Shown in pieces: positions 5,872 to 14,807 of a stretch of 35,247 nt of DNA. A model generated the notes under the pieces. That model worked only from the letters and a program-made list of their open reading frames with translations. It was not told the DNA's origin and made no database searches. Numbering within the stretch: position 1 is the first letter of the stretch; each line of letters begins with the position of its first letter. Origin of the DNA: CAYSBE01 sp046309355. Lineage in GTDB: Bacteria > Bacteroidota > Bacteroidia > UKL13-3. The translations under genes and the position numbers were made by a program. The stretch covers positions 1 to 35,247 of the forward strand of contig JBKCPL010000064.1 in NCBI GenBank assembly GCA_046309355.1, in the 5' to 3' direction.

Positions 5872-6903
5872 GTGATACTTACACTTAAATCAGATACTAC
5901 GCCACAGCAGTTGCAGGAGTTAACCGATTACCTGACTAATCATCGCATACAGCATACGTCAATAGAACGAAGCCACCTGGTGGTTTTGCCTAAAAACAAT
6001 GCAGCTGATTTGGCCGAACACTTTTCCTGCATTGAATCTGCCACACATACTACGCAGCCTTTTCCACTGGCATCGCTTGAGTGGAAACAACAAACACACG
6101 TAGCCGTTGGCGAACATGTAATAGGGTCCGATGATTTTTCAGTGATTGCCGGTCCGTGCTCGGTAGAAAACGAAGAACAAATTTATGCCGTTGCCGAGTA
6201 CCTTCACAGCCGGGGTGTTCCCTATATACGTGGCGGAGCATACAAGCCACGCACGTCACCGTATTCATTTCGTGGCCTGGGTAAAAAAGGACTTATCCTG
6301 CTTCATCAAGCGGCCAAAACTTACAACCTGAAAGTGGTTACCGAAATAATGGATTTGCGCCTGCTCGATGAATTGATGGAATATGCCGATGTGCTGCAGG
6401 TAGGAAGCCGCAACATGCAAAACTTTTACATGCTGAATGAGCTGGGCAAATTGAATAAACCCGTGCTGCTGAAACGTGGAATGCAAGCCAAAGCCAAAGA
6501 GTGGCTGTTGGCAGCCGAGTATCTACTCACAGGCGGAAACCAACACGTTGTGTTATGCGAACGCGGCATTCGCAGTTTCGACAGCGACATGCGCAATGTG
6601 ATGGATATAGGTGTTATACCGTTTGTAAAACAACTTAGCCATTTGCCCATTATTGCCGACCCCAGTCATGGTACAGGTAGCTCATCACGTGTTACAGCGA
6701 TGGCGATGGCTGCTGCTGCTGCCGGTTCAGATGGACTCATGGTTGAAATACATCCAACGCCAAATCTGGCCTTATCGGATAAACAACAAGCACTCAGTTT
6801 TGAAGAGTTCGATGCATTGCTTGAACGCCTGAATGCATTACTGCCCGCAGTTCATAAAAAAGCTCCCACACAAAGCGGGGTTTTCAAACTGCAAACTTTA
6901 TAG
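5872..6903 (+). CDS. aroF: 3-deoxy-7-phosphoheptulonate (DAHP) synthase
   Basis: The enzyme condenses phosphoenolpyruvate and erythrose-4-phosphate, the first step of the shikimate pathway. The 343-residue protein has a short ferredoxin-like N-terminal domain (about 1-75), as in the Thermotoga-type enzyme, where it mediates feedback control. The barrel follows with AGPCSVE (93-99), RGGAYKPRTSPYSF (120-133), LLKRGM (199-204), DPSHGTG (263-269) and VEIHPTP (291-297). The start is GTG 5872, 3 bases after the DUF4270 stop, and glmS follows 15 bases after its stop. The tail after about residue 325 is not part of the barrel. Chorismate mutase fusion, common in some Bacteroidota, is absent. Confidence 0.95.
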   Translation: MILTLKSDTTPQQLQELTDYLTNHRIQHTSIERSHLVVLPKNNAADLAEHFSCIESATHTTQPFPLASLEWKQQTHVAVGEHVIGSDDFSVIAGPCSVENEEQIYAVAEYLHSRGVPYIRGGAYKPRTSPYSFRGLGKKGLILLHQAAKTYNLKVVTEIMDLRLLDELMEYADVLQVGSRNMQNFYMLNELGKLNKPVLLKRGMQAKAKEWLLAAEYLLTGGNQHVVLCERGIRSFDSDMRNVMDIGVIPFVKQLSHLPIIADPSHGTGSSSRVTAMAMAAAAAGSDGLMVEIHPTPNLALSDKQQALSFEEFDALLERLNALLPAVHKKAPTQSGVFKLQTL

Positions 6904-6918
6904 TATTTTTGATCCATT

Positions 6919-8760
6919 ATGTGTGGAATTGTAGCTTACCTTGGCCACCGCGAGGCCTACCCTATTATTATAAAAGGGCTTAAACGCCTTGAATACCGCG
7001 GATACGACAGTGCCGGTGTAGCACTGCTTACTCCTGAAAAGGAAATGAACATTTACAAGAAGAGCGGTAAAGTGTCGGACCTTGAAGCATCTGTGGAAGG
7101 CAAAAACATAAAAGCCACCACCGGAATGGGCCACACACGCTGGGCTACACACGGTGCCCCCAATGATGTAAACGCACACCCCCATCTGTCGCAAAACGGT
7201 GAATTTGCTATAATTCACAACGGCATTATAGAAAATTATGCTTCGCTTAAAAAAGCACTGAGCGAACGCGGCCATATTTTTAAAAGCGATACCGATACCG
7301 AAGTACTCATCCATTTAATTGAAGAAGTATTTAACAAAAATGCAGTAGGTTTTGAAGAGGCTGTGCGCATGGCACTCACACAAGTGGTAGGGGCGTACGC
7401 CATTGTCATTTTATCCAAAAAAGATCCTAATTATTTGATAGGTGCACGCAAAGGAAGCCCAATGGTAATAGGCATTGGCGAAGATGAGCACTTCATCGCA
7501 TCGGATGCTACACCTATTGTTGAATACACCCGCAATGTAGTGTACTTAAACGATGGCGAACTGGCCATTATCAAAGGCAATGAACTTACGGTAAAGACGA
7601 TAGACAACACCATAAAAACACCTTACATACAGGAACTGGAAATCAATCTGGAAAGCATTGAAAAAGGCGGATTTGACCACTTCATGCTCAAGGAAATTTA
7701 CGAACAACCCCGCTCCATTCTCGATTCGTTTCGTGGCCGCATTCACATCAACGAAGGCACCATTACAATGGCTGGCGTTGATAAATTTGAAGACAAGCTG
7801 AAGAACATCAAACGTATACTTATAGTAGGGTGTGGCACATCGTGGCATGCGGGCTTAGTTGGCGAATATTTGCTTGAAGATTTTGCACGCATACCTGTTG
7901 AGGTGGAATACGCCTCCGAATTCCGTTACCGAAATCCGGTGATTGATGAGACAGACTTTGTGATTGCCATTTCGCAAAGCGGTGAAACTGCCGATACGCT
8001 GGCTGCCCTTGAACTGGCTAAAAGTCGCGGAGCTACGGTATTTGGCATTTGCAATGTAGTGGGCTCATCCATTCCCCGAATGACAGACGCAGGTGCTTAC
8101 ACACACGCAGGACCCGAGATAGGCGTAGCCTCTACCAAAGCCTTTACCGCTCAAGTAACTGCGCTCATACTGATGTCGCTTTCCATCGGACAAAAGAAAG
8201 GCACCCTTTCGGTGCATCGCCTGCGTGAAATGCTAACCGAACTGGAAACTATTCCGGCCAAAGTGGAGAAAATTCTGGAATCGAATGACTACATCAGGCA
8301 GATGGCTGAAACATTTAAGAATTCGCACAATTTCCTGTACCTGGGTCGTGGGTATGGATTTCCGGTGGCGCTTGAAGGCGCACTAAAACTGAAGGAAATT
8401 TCATACATACATGCCGAAGGATATCCGGCAGCAGAAATGAAGCACGGGCCGATAGCGCTTATTGATGAAGAAATGCCCGTAGTAGTTATAGCCACACAAC
8501 ACAGCAATTACGAAAAAGTAATCAGCAACATACAGGAAGTGCGTGCACGCAAAGGCAAAGTTATTGCCATTGCTACCAAAGGCGATGAGCACATCAGGCA
8601 ACATGCCGATTACGTTATTTTTATACCTCACTGCGAAGAAGCGATGCTGCCTTTGCTGGCTACCATACCGCTTCAATTGCTGTCGTACCACATTGCTGTA
8701 ATGCGCGGCTGCAACGTAGACCAACCGCGTAACCTGGCCAAGTCGGTAACGGTGGAGTAA
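6919..8760 (+). CDS. glmS: Glutamine-fructose-6-phosphate aminotransferase (isomerizing)
   Basis: GlmS makes glucosamine-6-phosphate for peptidoglycan and lipopolysaccharide. The full-length 613-residue protein starts MCGIVAYLG, with Cys2 as the glutaminase nucleophile. GHTRWATHG and DTDTEV lie in the class II amidotransferase domain. Two SIS domains follow, with GCGTSWHAG, SQSGETADT and later HAEGYPAAEMKHGP. The C-terminus NLAKSVTVE is the family's typical end (Lys and Glu of the isomerase site). It is the last gene of the operon and is followed 19 bases later by a strong bidirectional terminator. No glmS ribozyme is evident, as the upstream gap is only 15 bases. Confidence 0.98.
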   Translation: MCGIVAYLGHREAYPIIIKGLKRLEYRGYDSAGVALLTPEKEMNIYKKSGKVSDLEASVEGKNIKATTGMGHTRWATHGAPNDVNAHPHLSQNGEFAIIHNGIIENYASLKKALSERGHIFKSDTDTEVLIHLIEEVFNKNAVGFEEAVRMALTQVVGAYAIVILSKKDPNYLIGARKGSPMVIGIGEDEHFIASDATPIVEYTRNVVYLNDGELAIIKGNELTVKTIDNTIKTPYIQELEINLESIEKGGFDHFMLKEIYEQPRSILDSFRGRIHINEGTITMAGVDKFEDKLKNIKRILIVGCGTSWHAGLVGEYLLEDFARIPVEVEYASEFRYRNPVIDETDFVIAISQSGETADTLAALELAKSRGATVFGICNVVGSSIPRMTDAGAYTHAGPEIGVASTKAFTAQVTALILMSLSIGQKKGTLSVHRLREMLTELETIPAKVEKILESNDYIRQMAETFKNSHNFLYLGRGYGFPVALEGALKLKEISYIHAEGYPAAEMKHGPIALIDEEMPVVVIATQHSNYEKVISNIQEVRARKGKVIAIATKGDEHIRQHADYVIFIPHCEEAMLPLLATIPLQLLSYHIAVMRGCNVDQPRNLAKSVTVE

Positions 8761-8779
8761 AACAAAGAGTAACTACCAT

Positions 8780-8812
8780 AAAAAAACCGCATCTGAATAG
8801 TGCGGTTTTTTT
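8780..8812. terminator. Bidirectional intrinsic terminator between glmS and the 8835-9140 gene
   Basis: The stem AAAAAAACCGCA (8780-8791) pairs perfectly with TGCGGTTTTTTT (8801-8812) around a 9-base loop. T-runs exist on both strands, which suits the two convergent operons that end here. Confidence 0.9.
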
Positions 8813-8834
8813 ATGTGATGAAGTGTTTAAAAAC

Positions 8835-9140
8835 TTATACCATATCTACAGTATAGATGGCATGCATGGGAATAAAATGATCGCCATCAATCGTAATCCC
8901 TTTCTCGTTTAAAAAATGCACAATGACTTTATTCAATTGAACAAAACCATTTTGGGTATACAGCACTAGACGTGTTTTTATTTTTACACTTTTTCCTAAA
9001 GTAACTGCTTTATCAAGGGATAAACGCCTAACACGTATATCTTCTATTCGGTCAAGCACATCCTTATCGGTGTATTGTATCTGAAACAATGCATCGGGCG
9101 ATATAACGGGTACTTCTCGTAAATTAAGTGCGGTATCCAT
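8835..9140 (-). CDS. Hypothetical protein behind superoxide dismutase
   Basis: This is a 101-residue protein with ATG at 9140, 12 bases after the stop of the dismutase gene, so probably co-transcribed. It has no signal peptide or membrane segment. It reads as a small alpha/beta protein: charged N-terminal part (DKDVLDRIEDIRVRRLSLDK), then beta-rich segments and an end HFIPMHAIYTVDMV. I recognise no family. The terminator at 8780-8812 closes the transcript 22 bases behind it. Clear start, good spacing and ordinary codon use make a real gene likely, but its role is unknown. Confidence 0.7.
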   Translation of the reverse strand: MDTALNLREVPVISPDALFQIQYTDKDVLDRIEDIRVRRLSLDKAVTLGKSVKIKTRLVLYTQNGFVQLNKVIVHFLNEKGITIDGDHFIPMHAIYTVDMV

Positions 9141-9152
9141 GGCGTGTATAAA

Positions 9153-9758
9153 TTACAAAGCCGATTCGTATCGTTTACTAACCTCGTCCCAGTTAATAAT
9201 ATTCCAGAAAGCGGTACAATAATCCGGTCTACGGTTTTGGTAATTTAAATAGTACGCATGTTCCCACACATCCAGTCCCAGTATAGGAGTACCGTTGCAA
9301 TCAGTCACTACATCCATCAGCGGGTTATCCTGGTTTGGTGTTGAACATATTTTAAGTTTTCCGTTCTCAACACACAACCATGCCCACCCTGAACCAAATC
9401 GGGTAACAGCTGCTTTATTGAAATCTTCTTTTAGTTTTTCCATTCCTCCCAGTTCTGCATCAATGGCTGCTTGCAGCTTAGCTGATGGGGTAGAGCCATT
9501 GTTTCCAAGAATATTCCAAAACAACGTGTGGTTGTAGTGCCCGCCACCATTGTTGCGAACAGCCATGGGGTACTTGCTGATGTTTTTGCAAATATCCTCG
9601 ATGCTTAATTTTTCGGCATCGGTGCCGGCAATGGCGTTGTTTAAATTGGTAACATACGCCTGGTGGTGTTTAGTGTGATGGATTTCCATGGTACGCGCAT
9701 CAATGTGTGGTTCGAGTGCGGTGTACGCATAAGGTAATGGTGGTAATTCGAATGCCAT
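9153..9758 (-). CDS. sodA: Superoxide dismutase, Mn-type by key residues
   Basis: The enzyme converts superoxide to oxygen and peroxide in the cytoplasm. The 201-residue protein has the four metal ligands His27, His77, Asp163 and His167 (LDVWEHAYY). Gly at the GGGHYNH position and Gln143 in STPNQDNPLM are the residues that favour manganese over iron in E. coli comparisons. Bacteroidota enzymes are often cambialistic, so metal use is not certain. There is no signal peptide. A promoter-like pair (9796-9824) lies upstream, and the small gene at 8835-9140 follows in the same transcript. Confidence 0.96.
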   Translation of the reverse strand: MAFELPPLPYAYTALEPHIDARTMEIHHTKHHQAYVTNLNNAIAGTDAEKLSIEDICKNISKYPMAVRNNGGGHYNHTLFWNILGNNGSTPSAKLQAAIDAELGGMEKLKEDFNKAAVTRFGSGWAWLCVENGKLKICSTPNQDNPLMDVVTDCNGTPILGLDVWEHAYYLNYQNRRPDYCTAFWNIINWDEVSKRYESAL

Positions 9759-9795
9759 ATAAAATAGTATTAATGTTTATGAATAAAAACGTGTG

Positions 9796-9824
9796 CGAAT
9801 ATAACGCATGTATTAATGAAACAA
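9796..9824 (-). promoter_or_regulatory. Candidate promoter of the superoxide dismutase gene
   Basis: On the minus strand TTG (9824-9822) is followed after 18 bases by TATATTCG (9803-9796), a 7 of 8 match to TANNTTTG. The start codon is 38 bases further on. No oxidative-stress operator was recognised. Confidence 0.4.
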
Positions 9825-9841
9825 CCTGCGAGATGTAATGT

Positions 9842-10294
9842 TTATCGTAATTTTTTGAAAAACATTTTCATCAGTTCGGCACACTCATGTGCCATAATAC
9901 CCGATATAACTTCGGTGCGCGGATGCAGTAAATCGCCTTTGGTACGGTATCCTTTCTTTTCATCAGCAGTGCCGTATACAACGCGTGCTATCTGACTCCA
10001 GTACAGCGCACCGGCACACATAACACATGGCTCAACAGTTACATACAACGTACATTCCGTAAGGTATTTCGCACCTATGTAATTGGATGCTGCGGTAATG
10101 GCCTGCATTTCGGCATGGGCGGTCACATCATGCAGCCGCTCGGTGAGGTTATGGCCTTTGCCTATAACTTTATTGGCAACAACCACCACAGCGCCTACGG
10201 GCACTTCGTTGTTTTCCATAGCTTGGCGAGCTTCATTCAAAGCCATGCGCATAAAGTATTCGTGCGAAAACAGATCAGTATCGGCCATAATCAA
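9842..10294 (-). CDS. tadA: Nucleoside deaminase, TadA-like (tRNA adenosine deaminase)
   Basis: This 150-residue zinc deaminase has HAE at 60-62 (zinc His and catalytic Glu) and PCVMC at 89-93 (two zinc Cys). These motifs, the length and the GAVVV and GHNL segments match TadA, which makes inosine at the wobble base of tRNA-Arg. Guanine or cytosine deaminases share the fold, so the substrate is inferred. ATG 10294 is the longest start, and an internal Met two codons later is equally possible. The gene stands alone: its stop lies 83 bases upstream of the dismutase start, and the beta-propeller gene diverges from it. Confidence 0.88.
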   Translation of the reverse strand: MIMADTDLFSHEYFMRMALNEARQAMENNEVPVGAVVVVANKVIGKGHNLTERLHDVTAHAEMQAITAASNYIGAKYLTECTLYVTVEPCVMCAGALYWSQIARVVYGTADEKKGYRTKGDLLHPRTEVISGIMAHECAELMKMFFKKLR

Positions 10295-10446
10295 GACGCA
10301 TTATACGAAAAATGTGTGTGCAGTCGGCTATGGAAATTGCCTATGTATAAGCCGTGCACACGTAGAATAATTAGGTGCAGCAAATAATTGGATAATTTGC
10401 CTATATTGAACCGATTTTAAACCAACAGGTCAAAACCTGAACTGCT

Positions 10447-12018
10447 ATGAAAAAAACTGTACTCATTGCAATTTATTTACTGGCTGTAACGGTAGTACAC
10501 GCACAAAAGTCGTTCCCTTTAGTGTGGAAGAATAAGTTTCCTGTAAAGGTAGAACGCAGGTACATCAATGAAGACCGCTCGCTGGTGTTGGGTGGCGGGC
10601 CCTCGTCAATGGCTATGATGAGCGGTGAAACCGGAGCTATTTTGTGGGAACTGAATTTTAAAAAACGGTTTGGATACGGCAAGGCCAAAAACTGGAAATG
10701 GGAGAAAAAAGAAGGAGTAATCAGGCTCGTATTTCAAAAAAACAAACGGGCACCCGAAGAAATATATTACCTGCGCGACAGCAGCATGCAGGGTATATCG
10801 CAGGAGCAGTATGACGAGATCAAGGCCAAACAGCCGATGACTATAAACGGCTCATTGTTTATCAACGAGCACGATACACGCATATTTATTACGTACGACA
10901 AATACCGTAAAGATGACGAAGTAGGCAAGCACACCAAACGCCTGGTAACTGTAAAGGCGTTGGGCAAATACTCGTGGAGTACACCGGTTGATATTCGTTT
11001 TATGCGTTCGTTCTCACGTACTGCCATACCTGATGTTGCAAGCACCTTTAAAGGCGATGTAGTGCAGTTATTTCATTCGGGCAATATCGTGTTCTTGTAC
11101 TACGAAGGTCTAACTGCATTCGACATCAAAAACGGAAGTGTACTCTGGCAAACTGAATTTGAAAACTCGGATTACAGTGCCAAAGTGTTCAAAAGCACAC
11201 AAACGTTTGGCCGCGGTCCATTGCCACTCTTTACAAATGATGCCGTGTATCTGGCAGACATGTCGGAAGACAAATACAAAATTAAAAAATGCATGCTGGA
11301 TAACGGAGGCGTTATAGCCGCTACACCTACCTTTAGCAAAGACGATGTAATACCCGAAATGTTTCTTTCGGGCCAGGTACTGGTGGCGCGTTTTGGTGGC
11401 TACCTCGACCGTCAAAATTTTATTCCCGGAACCAACGGAAAACCCGACACCTGCGAATCTTTTCGGGTATATGAGGGCAAATCTGGATTGCGTGCATACA
11501 ATGCCAATACCGGTGCATTGATTTGGGAAACATTTGACAATGCCGCACTGGATGATAAGATTTCAGGAACAATGACCAATGCTATTCTTAAAGATAGCCT
11601 ACTGTATGTAGCCACTGAAAAGCACCTCTTCTGTTTTGATGTGTCTACCGGAATTGTAAAATTTAAAAACAATATTTCTAAAAATAAATCAGGAACACCT
11701 GTTCAGCTGGTACAGCACAATAACAATATACTGCTCATTTGCAAAAAGGGTATAAGCAGCTACCGCATGAATGACGGACTGATGAATTTTGATGCCTTTA
11801 CGACTGCTGTGTATTCGTATCGCATTATTCAAAATGCGTTGTATGTATACACAAAAGAAAGCATTCAAAACTTAACACGCTTTATACGCATCGATTTAAA
11901 GAACGGTTCGTTTATGGGCAAAACCAATGAAACACCATACCCTTATTTCTCCAAAGACGGTGAAGGTTTCATCCGCTTTGACGGATCCAAGGTGTTCAAG
12001 TACCGAACTGGATACTAG
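10447..12018 (+). CDS. Secreted PQQ-like beta-propeller repeat protein
   Basis: This 523-residue protein starts with a signal peptide (MKKTVLIAIYLLAVTVVHAQ), so it is exported. The body carries repeated blades with the motif 'D/N-x-x-T/N-G-x-x-x-W': SGETGAILWEL, FDIKNGSVLWQTEF, YNANTGALIWETFDN, FDVSTGIVKFKNN. This is the pattern of PQQ-type or BamB-like beta-propellers. There are no catalytic residues of a PQQ dehydrogenase, so a scaffold or binding role is more likely. No T9SS tail is present, because it ends GSKVFKYRTGY. It stands as a single gene between tadA (divergent) and a bidirectional terminator. The 152-base upstream gap shows no clear TANNTTTG promoter. Confidence 0.82.
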   Translation: MKKTVLIAIYLLAVTVVHAQKSFPLVWKNKFPVKVERRYINEDRSLVLGGGPSSMAMMSGETGAILWELNFKKRFGYGKAKNWKWEKKEGVIRLVFQKNKRAPEEIYYLRDSSMQGISQEQYDEIKAKQPMTINGSLFINEHDTRIFITYDKYRKDDEVGKHTKRLVTVKALGKYSWSTPVDIRFMRSFSRTAIPDVASTFKGDVVQLFHSGNIVFLYYEGLTAFDIKNGSVLWQTEFENSDYSAKVFKSTQTFGRGPLPLFTNDAVYLADMSEDKYKIKKCMLDNGGVIAATPTFSKDDVIPEMFLSGQVLVARFGGYLDRQNFIPGTNGKPDTCESFRVYEGKSGLRAYNANTGALIWETFDNAALDDKISGTMTNAILKDSLLYVATEKHLFCFDVSTGIVKFKNNISKNKSGTPVQLVQHNNNILLICKKGISSYRMNDGLMNFDAFTTAVYSYRIIQNALYVYTKESIQNLTRFIRIDLKNGSFMGKTNETPYPYFSKDGEGFIRFDGSKVFKYRTGY

Positions 12019-12111
12019 GCTTGGCATTCAGTTTACAATTCACGCATCATTCGAACTGCTCATACGTGTGAACGGCATGGCCTGTGTGTACGCTGCATTT
12101 ACTACAGGCAT

Positions 12112-12141
12112 AAAAAAATCCCGTCATTGACGGGATTTTTT
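12112..12141. terminator. Bidirectional intrinsic terminator between the propeller gene and tsf
   Basis: The stem TCCCGTC-att-GACGGGA is flanked by seven A before and six T after. It lies between converging transcripts (propeller gene ending 12018, tsf ending 12162). Confidence 0.92.
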
Positions 12142-12161
12142 ATGCTTTTAAATAGATGTGC

Positions 12162-12995
12162 TTAGCCCAAAGCTACACGCACAAATGCTTTAACAGCAAG
12201 CCCTTTTTCTACTTCGTTCAGCATCTGAGCGATTGTTTTAGAGCCGTCTTTAACAAATTCTTGATTCATCAGCGTTGAATCTTTATAGAACTTGCCCAGT
12301 TTACCTTGTGCAATTTTTTCCAGCATGGCTTCAGGTTTTCCTTCGGCACGTGCCTGCTCCTTACCTATTTCAATTTCGCGGGCAATAACAGTTGGGTCTA
12401 CATCATCCTTATCCACTGCAATCGGATTAAGCGCGGCAACCTGCATGGCTACATCTTTTCCTGCTACGCTATTCGCATCGTTAGAAGCCAGATTAAGAGA
12501 TACCAGCACACCCAAACGATTGGCACCGTGTATGTAAGAAACGATATTTTCACCTTCTATTATTTCGTAGCGAACTACGTCTATTTTCTCTCCTATCTTA
12601 CCTACCTGGTCAGTGATACGTTCGGCCAGTGTGGCACCATCAAACGGAAGCGCTTTAAGGGCTTCGGCATTGGCAGGTTTGTGAGCTAGCGCCAAGTCAG
12701 CGATAGACTGTGCAAACTTCACAAAATCTTCGTTTTTAGCCACGAAGTCGGTTTCGCAACTCAGCTGTACAATTACACCCAATTTACGATCGGGTGATGT
12801 TTTAGCAATAACTGCTCCTTCTTTGGCTTCACGATCGGCACGGGCGGCCGATACTTTAGCGCCTTTTTTACGCAGATAATCTACAGCTGCTTCAAAATCG
12901 CCATTGCTTTCGGTTAATGCTTTTTTACAGTCCATCATACCTGCACCTGTCATTTGGCGCAGTTTGTTTACATCGGCAGCACTGATTGTACTCAT
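12162..12995 (-). CDS. tsf: Elongation factor Ts
   Basis: EF-Ts exchanges GDP for GTP on EF-Tu. The 277-residue length is normal. The N-terminal UBA-like helix region carries LRQMTGAGMMDCKKAL, and CETDFVAKN, the contact motif for EF-Tu, lies near residue 80. It is the last gene of the rplM-rpsI-rpsB-tsf operon, 75 bases after the rpsB stop, with a hairpin in between. The start is ATG 12995. A terminator at 12112-12141 follows. Confidence 0.98.
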   Translation of the reverse strand: MSTISAADVNKLRQMTGAGMMDCKKALTESNGDFEAAVDYLRKKGAKVSAARADREAKEGAVIAKTSPDRKLGVIVQLSCETDFVAKNEDFVKFAQSIADLALAHKPANAEALKALPFDGATLAERITDQVGKIGEKIDVVRYEIIEGENIVSYIHGANRLGVLVSLNLASNDANSVAGKDVAMQVAALNPIAVDKDDVDPTVIAREIEIGKEQARAEGKPEAMLEKIAQGKLGKFYKDSTLMNQEFVKDGSKTIAQMLNEVEKGLAVKAFVRVALG

Positions 12996-13035
12996 AATGA
13001 TTCGTTAGTAATTAATTGGTAATGGGTTAATGATT

Positions 13036-13062
13036 AAAAAAAATCGGCCCTTGAGCCGATTT
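13036..13062 (-). terminator. Hairpin with T-run between rpsB and tsf (possible partial terminator)
   Basis: On the minus strand the stem AAATCGGC/GCCGATTT has a 6-base loop and is followed by eight T (13043-13036). It lies 8 bases after the rpsB stop. As tsf follows in the same direction, it may reduce rather than stop read-through. Confidence 0.75.
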
Positions 13063-13070
13063 CAGTGGTG

Positions 13071-13814
13071 TTATTCTTCTACAGCTACGGCTTCTTTTTC
13101 CGTTTCACCTTCGTGTTCTTTTTCACGTTTGCGTTCCGATAAGCCTTCAACAATGGCATCGGTCATCACACGGGCAATGATAGCAATGGATTTAGCTGCA
13201 TCATCGTTGGCCGGTATGGCATAATCAACCAATGTAGGGTCGGAGTTTGTATCTACTACGCCAAATGTAGGAATATTTAATTTTTGAGCTTCGGCAACTG
13301 CAATGTGTTCGCGCTTGATGTCGATAATAAATAAAGCAGCTGGCAAACGATTCAAATCAGCGATACCTCCCAATAAGCGGGAAAGCTTTACTTTTTCGCG
13401 TTCAACCATCAACCGTTCTTTTTTGTTGATATTGGCATAAGTACCATCTGAAGCCATCTTTTCCAGCGTTTGCAATTTCTTGATTGACTTGCGTACGGTG
13501 GCAAAGTTGGTAAGCATACCACCCAGCCAACGTTCGGTAACGAATGGCATGTTTACACGGGCTGCTTCATTTTCAATGATTTCCTTAGCCTGTTTTTTAG
13601 TGGCAACAAAAAGTACTTTGCGGCCTGATTTTACGATGTTTTTGATGGCTGATGCGGCCTCATCCAGTTTTACAACTGTTTTGTTCAGATCGATGAGGTG
13701 GATTCCATTCTTCTCCATAAAAATATAGGGAGCCATCTTGGGATTCCATTTGCGGGTAAGGTGACCGAAGTGCACTCCCGCTTCCAACAACTCTTGCTGA
13801 GTGATTTGTGACAT
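13071..13814 (-). CDS. rpsB: 30S ribosomal protein S2
   Basis: The 247-residue protein starts MSQITQQELLEAGVHFGHLTRKWNPKM, the usual S2 opening, and contains FVTERWLGGMLTNF and GVVDTNSDP. The tail beyond residue 225 is a highly charged Glu/Lys extension, common in Bacteroidota S2. It lies 16 bases after rpsI in the ribosomal operon. Bacteroidota initiate with little help from Shine-Dalgarno pairing, and S2, S1 and related proteins matter for that, but nothing unusual is visible here. Confidence 0.98.
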   Translation of the reverse strand: MSQITQQELLEAGVHFGHLTRKWNPKMAPYIFMEKNGIHLIDLNKTVVKLDEAASAIKNIVKSGRKVLFVATKKQAKEIIENEAARVNMPFVTERWLGGMLTNFATVRKSIKKLQTLEKMASDGTYANINKKERLMVEREKVKLSRLLGGIADLNRLPAALFIIDIKREHIAVAEAQKLNIPTFGVVDTNSDPTLVDYAIPANDDAAKSIAIIARVMTDAIVEGLSERKREKEHEGETEKEAVAVEE

Positions 13815-13830
13815 AAATATATAAACTTAA

Positions 13831-14217
13831 TTAACGTTTTACGAACTGGAAACGCTTGCGCGCTTTTTTCTGACCTGACTTCTTACGTTCAACCATGCGT
13901 GGGTCGCGGGTCATCAGCCCTTCTGCTTTCAATGCAGGTTTTAACTCGGCATTGTGTTTAACCAGCGCACGCGAAACTGCGAGTTTAATCGCATCGGCTT
14001 GTCCGGTAATTCCACCTCCGTCAACATTGCACTTAATATCAAACTGACCTGCTGTGCTAGTTACTTCAAGCGGTTTGTTGATGGCATGTTGTAAAAGTAC
14101 TGTCGGGAAATAGGTTTTCACGTCTTTGCCGTTAACGGTAATATTGCCCGTACCGGCACTCAGGTACACACGTGCTACTGAGGTTTTTCTTCTGCCTATG
14201 GCGTTTACTGATTCCAT
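13831..14217 (-). CDS. rpsI: 30S ribosomal protein S9
   Basis: The 128-residue protein has GRRKTSVARVYL near the N-terminus, GGGITGQADAIKLAVSRAL in the middle, and the basic C-terminal tail ending KKARKRFQFVKR that reaches the P-site tRNA (family end usually ...QFSKR). It begins 7 bases after rplM, the pairing found in almost all bacteria, and is followed by rpsB. Confidence 0.98.
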   Translation of the reverse strand: MESVNAIGRRKTSVARVYLSAGTGNITVNGKDVKTYFPTVLLQHAINKPLEVTSTAGQFDIKCNVDGGGITGQADAIKLAVSRALVKHNAELKPALKAEGLMTRDPRMVERKKSGQKKARKRFQFVKR

Positions 14218-14224
14218 GAATTGC

Positions 14225-14668
14225 TTAGAATGTTAATGTTTTGGGTTGCTGTGCAGCATGCGGGTGTTCCGAACCGGCATACACGTATAAATTTCTGAAA
14301 ATTTCGCTGCCCAGTTTGTTGTTGGGCAACATGCCTTCAATCGCATGTTCAACTGCGTAGGTTGGCTTTTTTTGCATCATGTTTTTAGCTGATTCAAAAC
14401 GCTGTCCACCTGGGAAACCCGAGTAAAACACATAATCTTTATCGTTCAGTTTATTGCCCGAGAAACGGATTTTATCTGCATTGATAATGATAACATTATC
14501 CCCGCAATCTACATGGGGGGTAAAGTTGGTTTTGTGCTTGCCACGTAAAATGTTAGCTACTTTGCTGGCAAAACGGCCGAGTGTTTGGCCTTCAGCATCA
14601 ATGATGTACCACTCTTTTTTAACGGTGGCTTTGCTGACTGATTTGGTTTTATAACTTATTGAGTCCAC
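14225..14668 (-). CDS. rplM: 50S ribosomal protein L13
   Basis: This 147-residue protein is the first gene of the L13-S9-S2-EF-Ts operon. Visible family segments are WYIIDAEGQTLGRFASKVA, HVDCGDNVIIINADKI and EGMLPNNKLG. ATG 14668 follows a 5' leader of about 30 bases from the promoter at 14704-14734. The leader is too short for a large regulatory structure. Confidence 0.98.
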   Translation of the reverse strand: MDSISYKTKSVSKATVKKEWYIIDAEGQTLGRFASKVANILRGKHKTNFTPHVDCGDNVIIINADKIRFSGNKLNDKDYVFYSGFPGGQRFESAKNMMQKKPTYAVEHAIEGMLPNNKLGSEIFRNLYVYAGSEHPHAAQQPKTLTF

Positions 14669-14703
14669 AGTAAATAAATTTTATACTTTCTTATAAGGGG
14701 TGG

Positions 14704-14734
14704 CAAAAATAGGGCAGTCTTTTGTAATTCACAA
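14704..14734 (-). promoter_or_regulatory. Promoter of the rplM-rpsI-rpsB-tsf operon
   Basis: On the minus strand TTG (14734-14732) and TATTTTTG (14711-14704) are separated by 20 bases. The second is a perfect match to TANNTTTG. Transcription would start near 14697, about 30 bases before rplM. Confidence 0.7.
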
Positions 14735-14807
14735 CAAATTGTGAAAAAAAGGTTGTTGCCGGTCAATATGCCTCAAAAAATTGGCGATTAGCGTCTTACA
14801 CAGTGCC

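Noticed and set aside
8761..8834. tRNA or small RNA in the gap after glmS
   Set aside because: Only the terminator hairpin is visible; there is no cloverleaf or conserved RNA motif.
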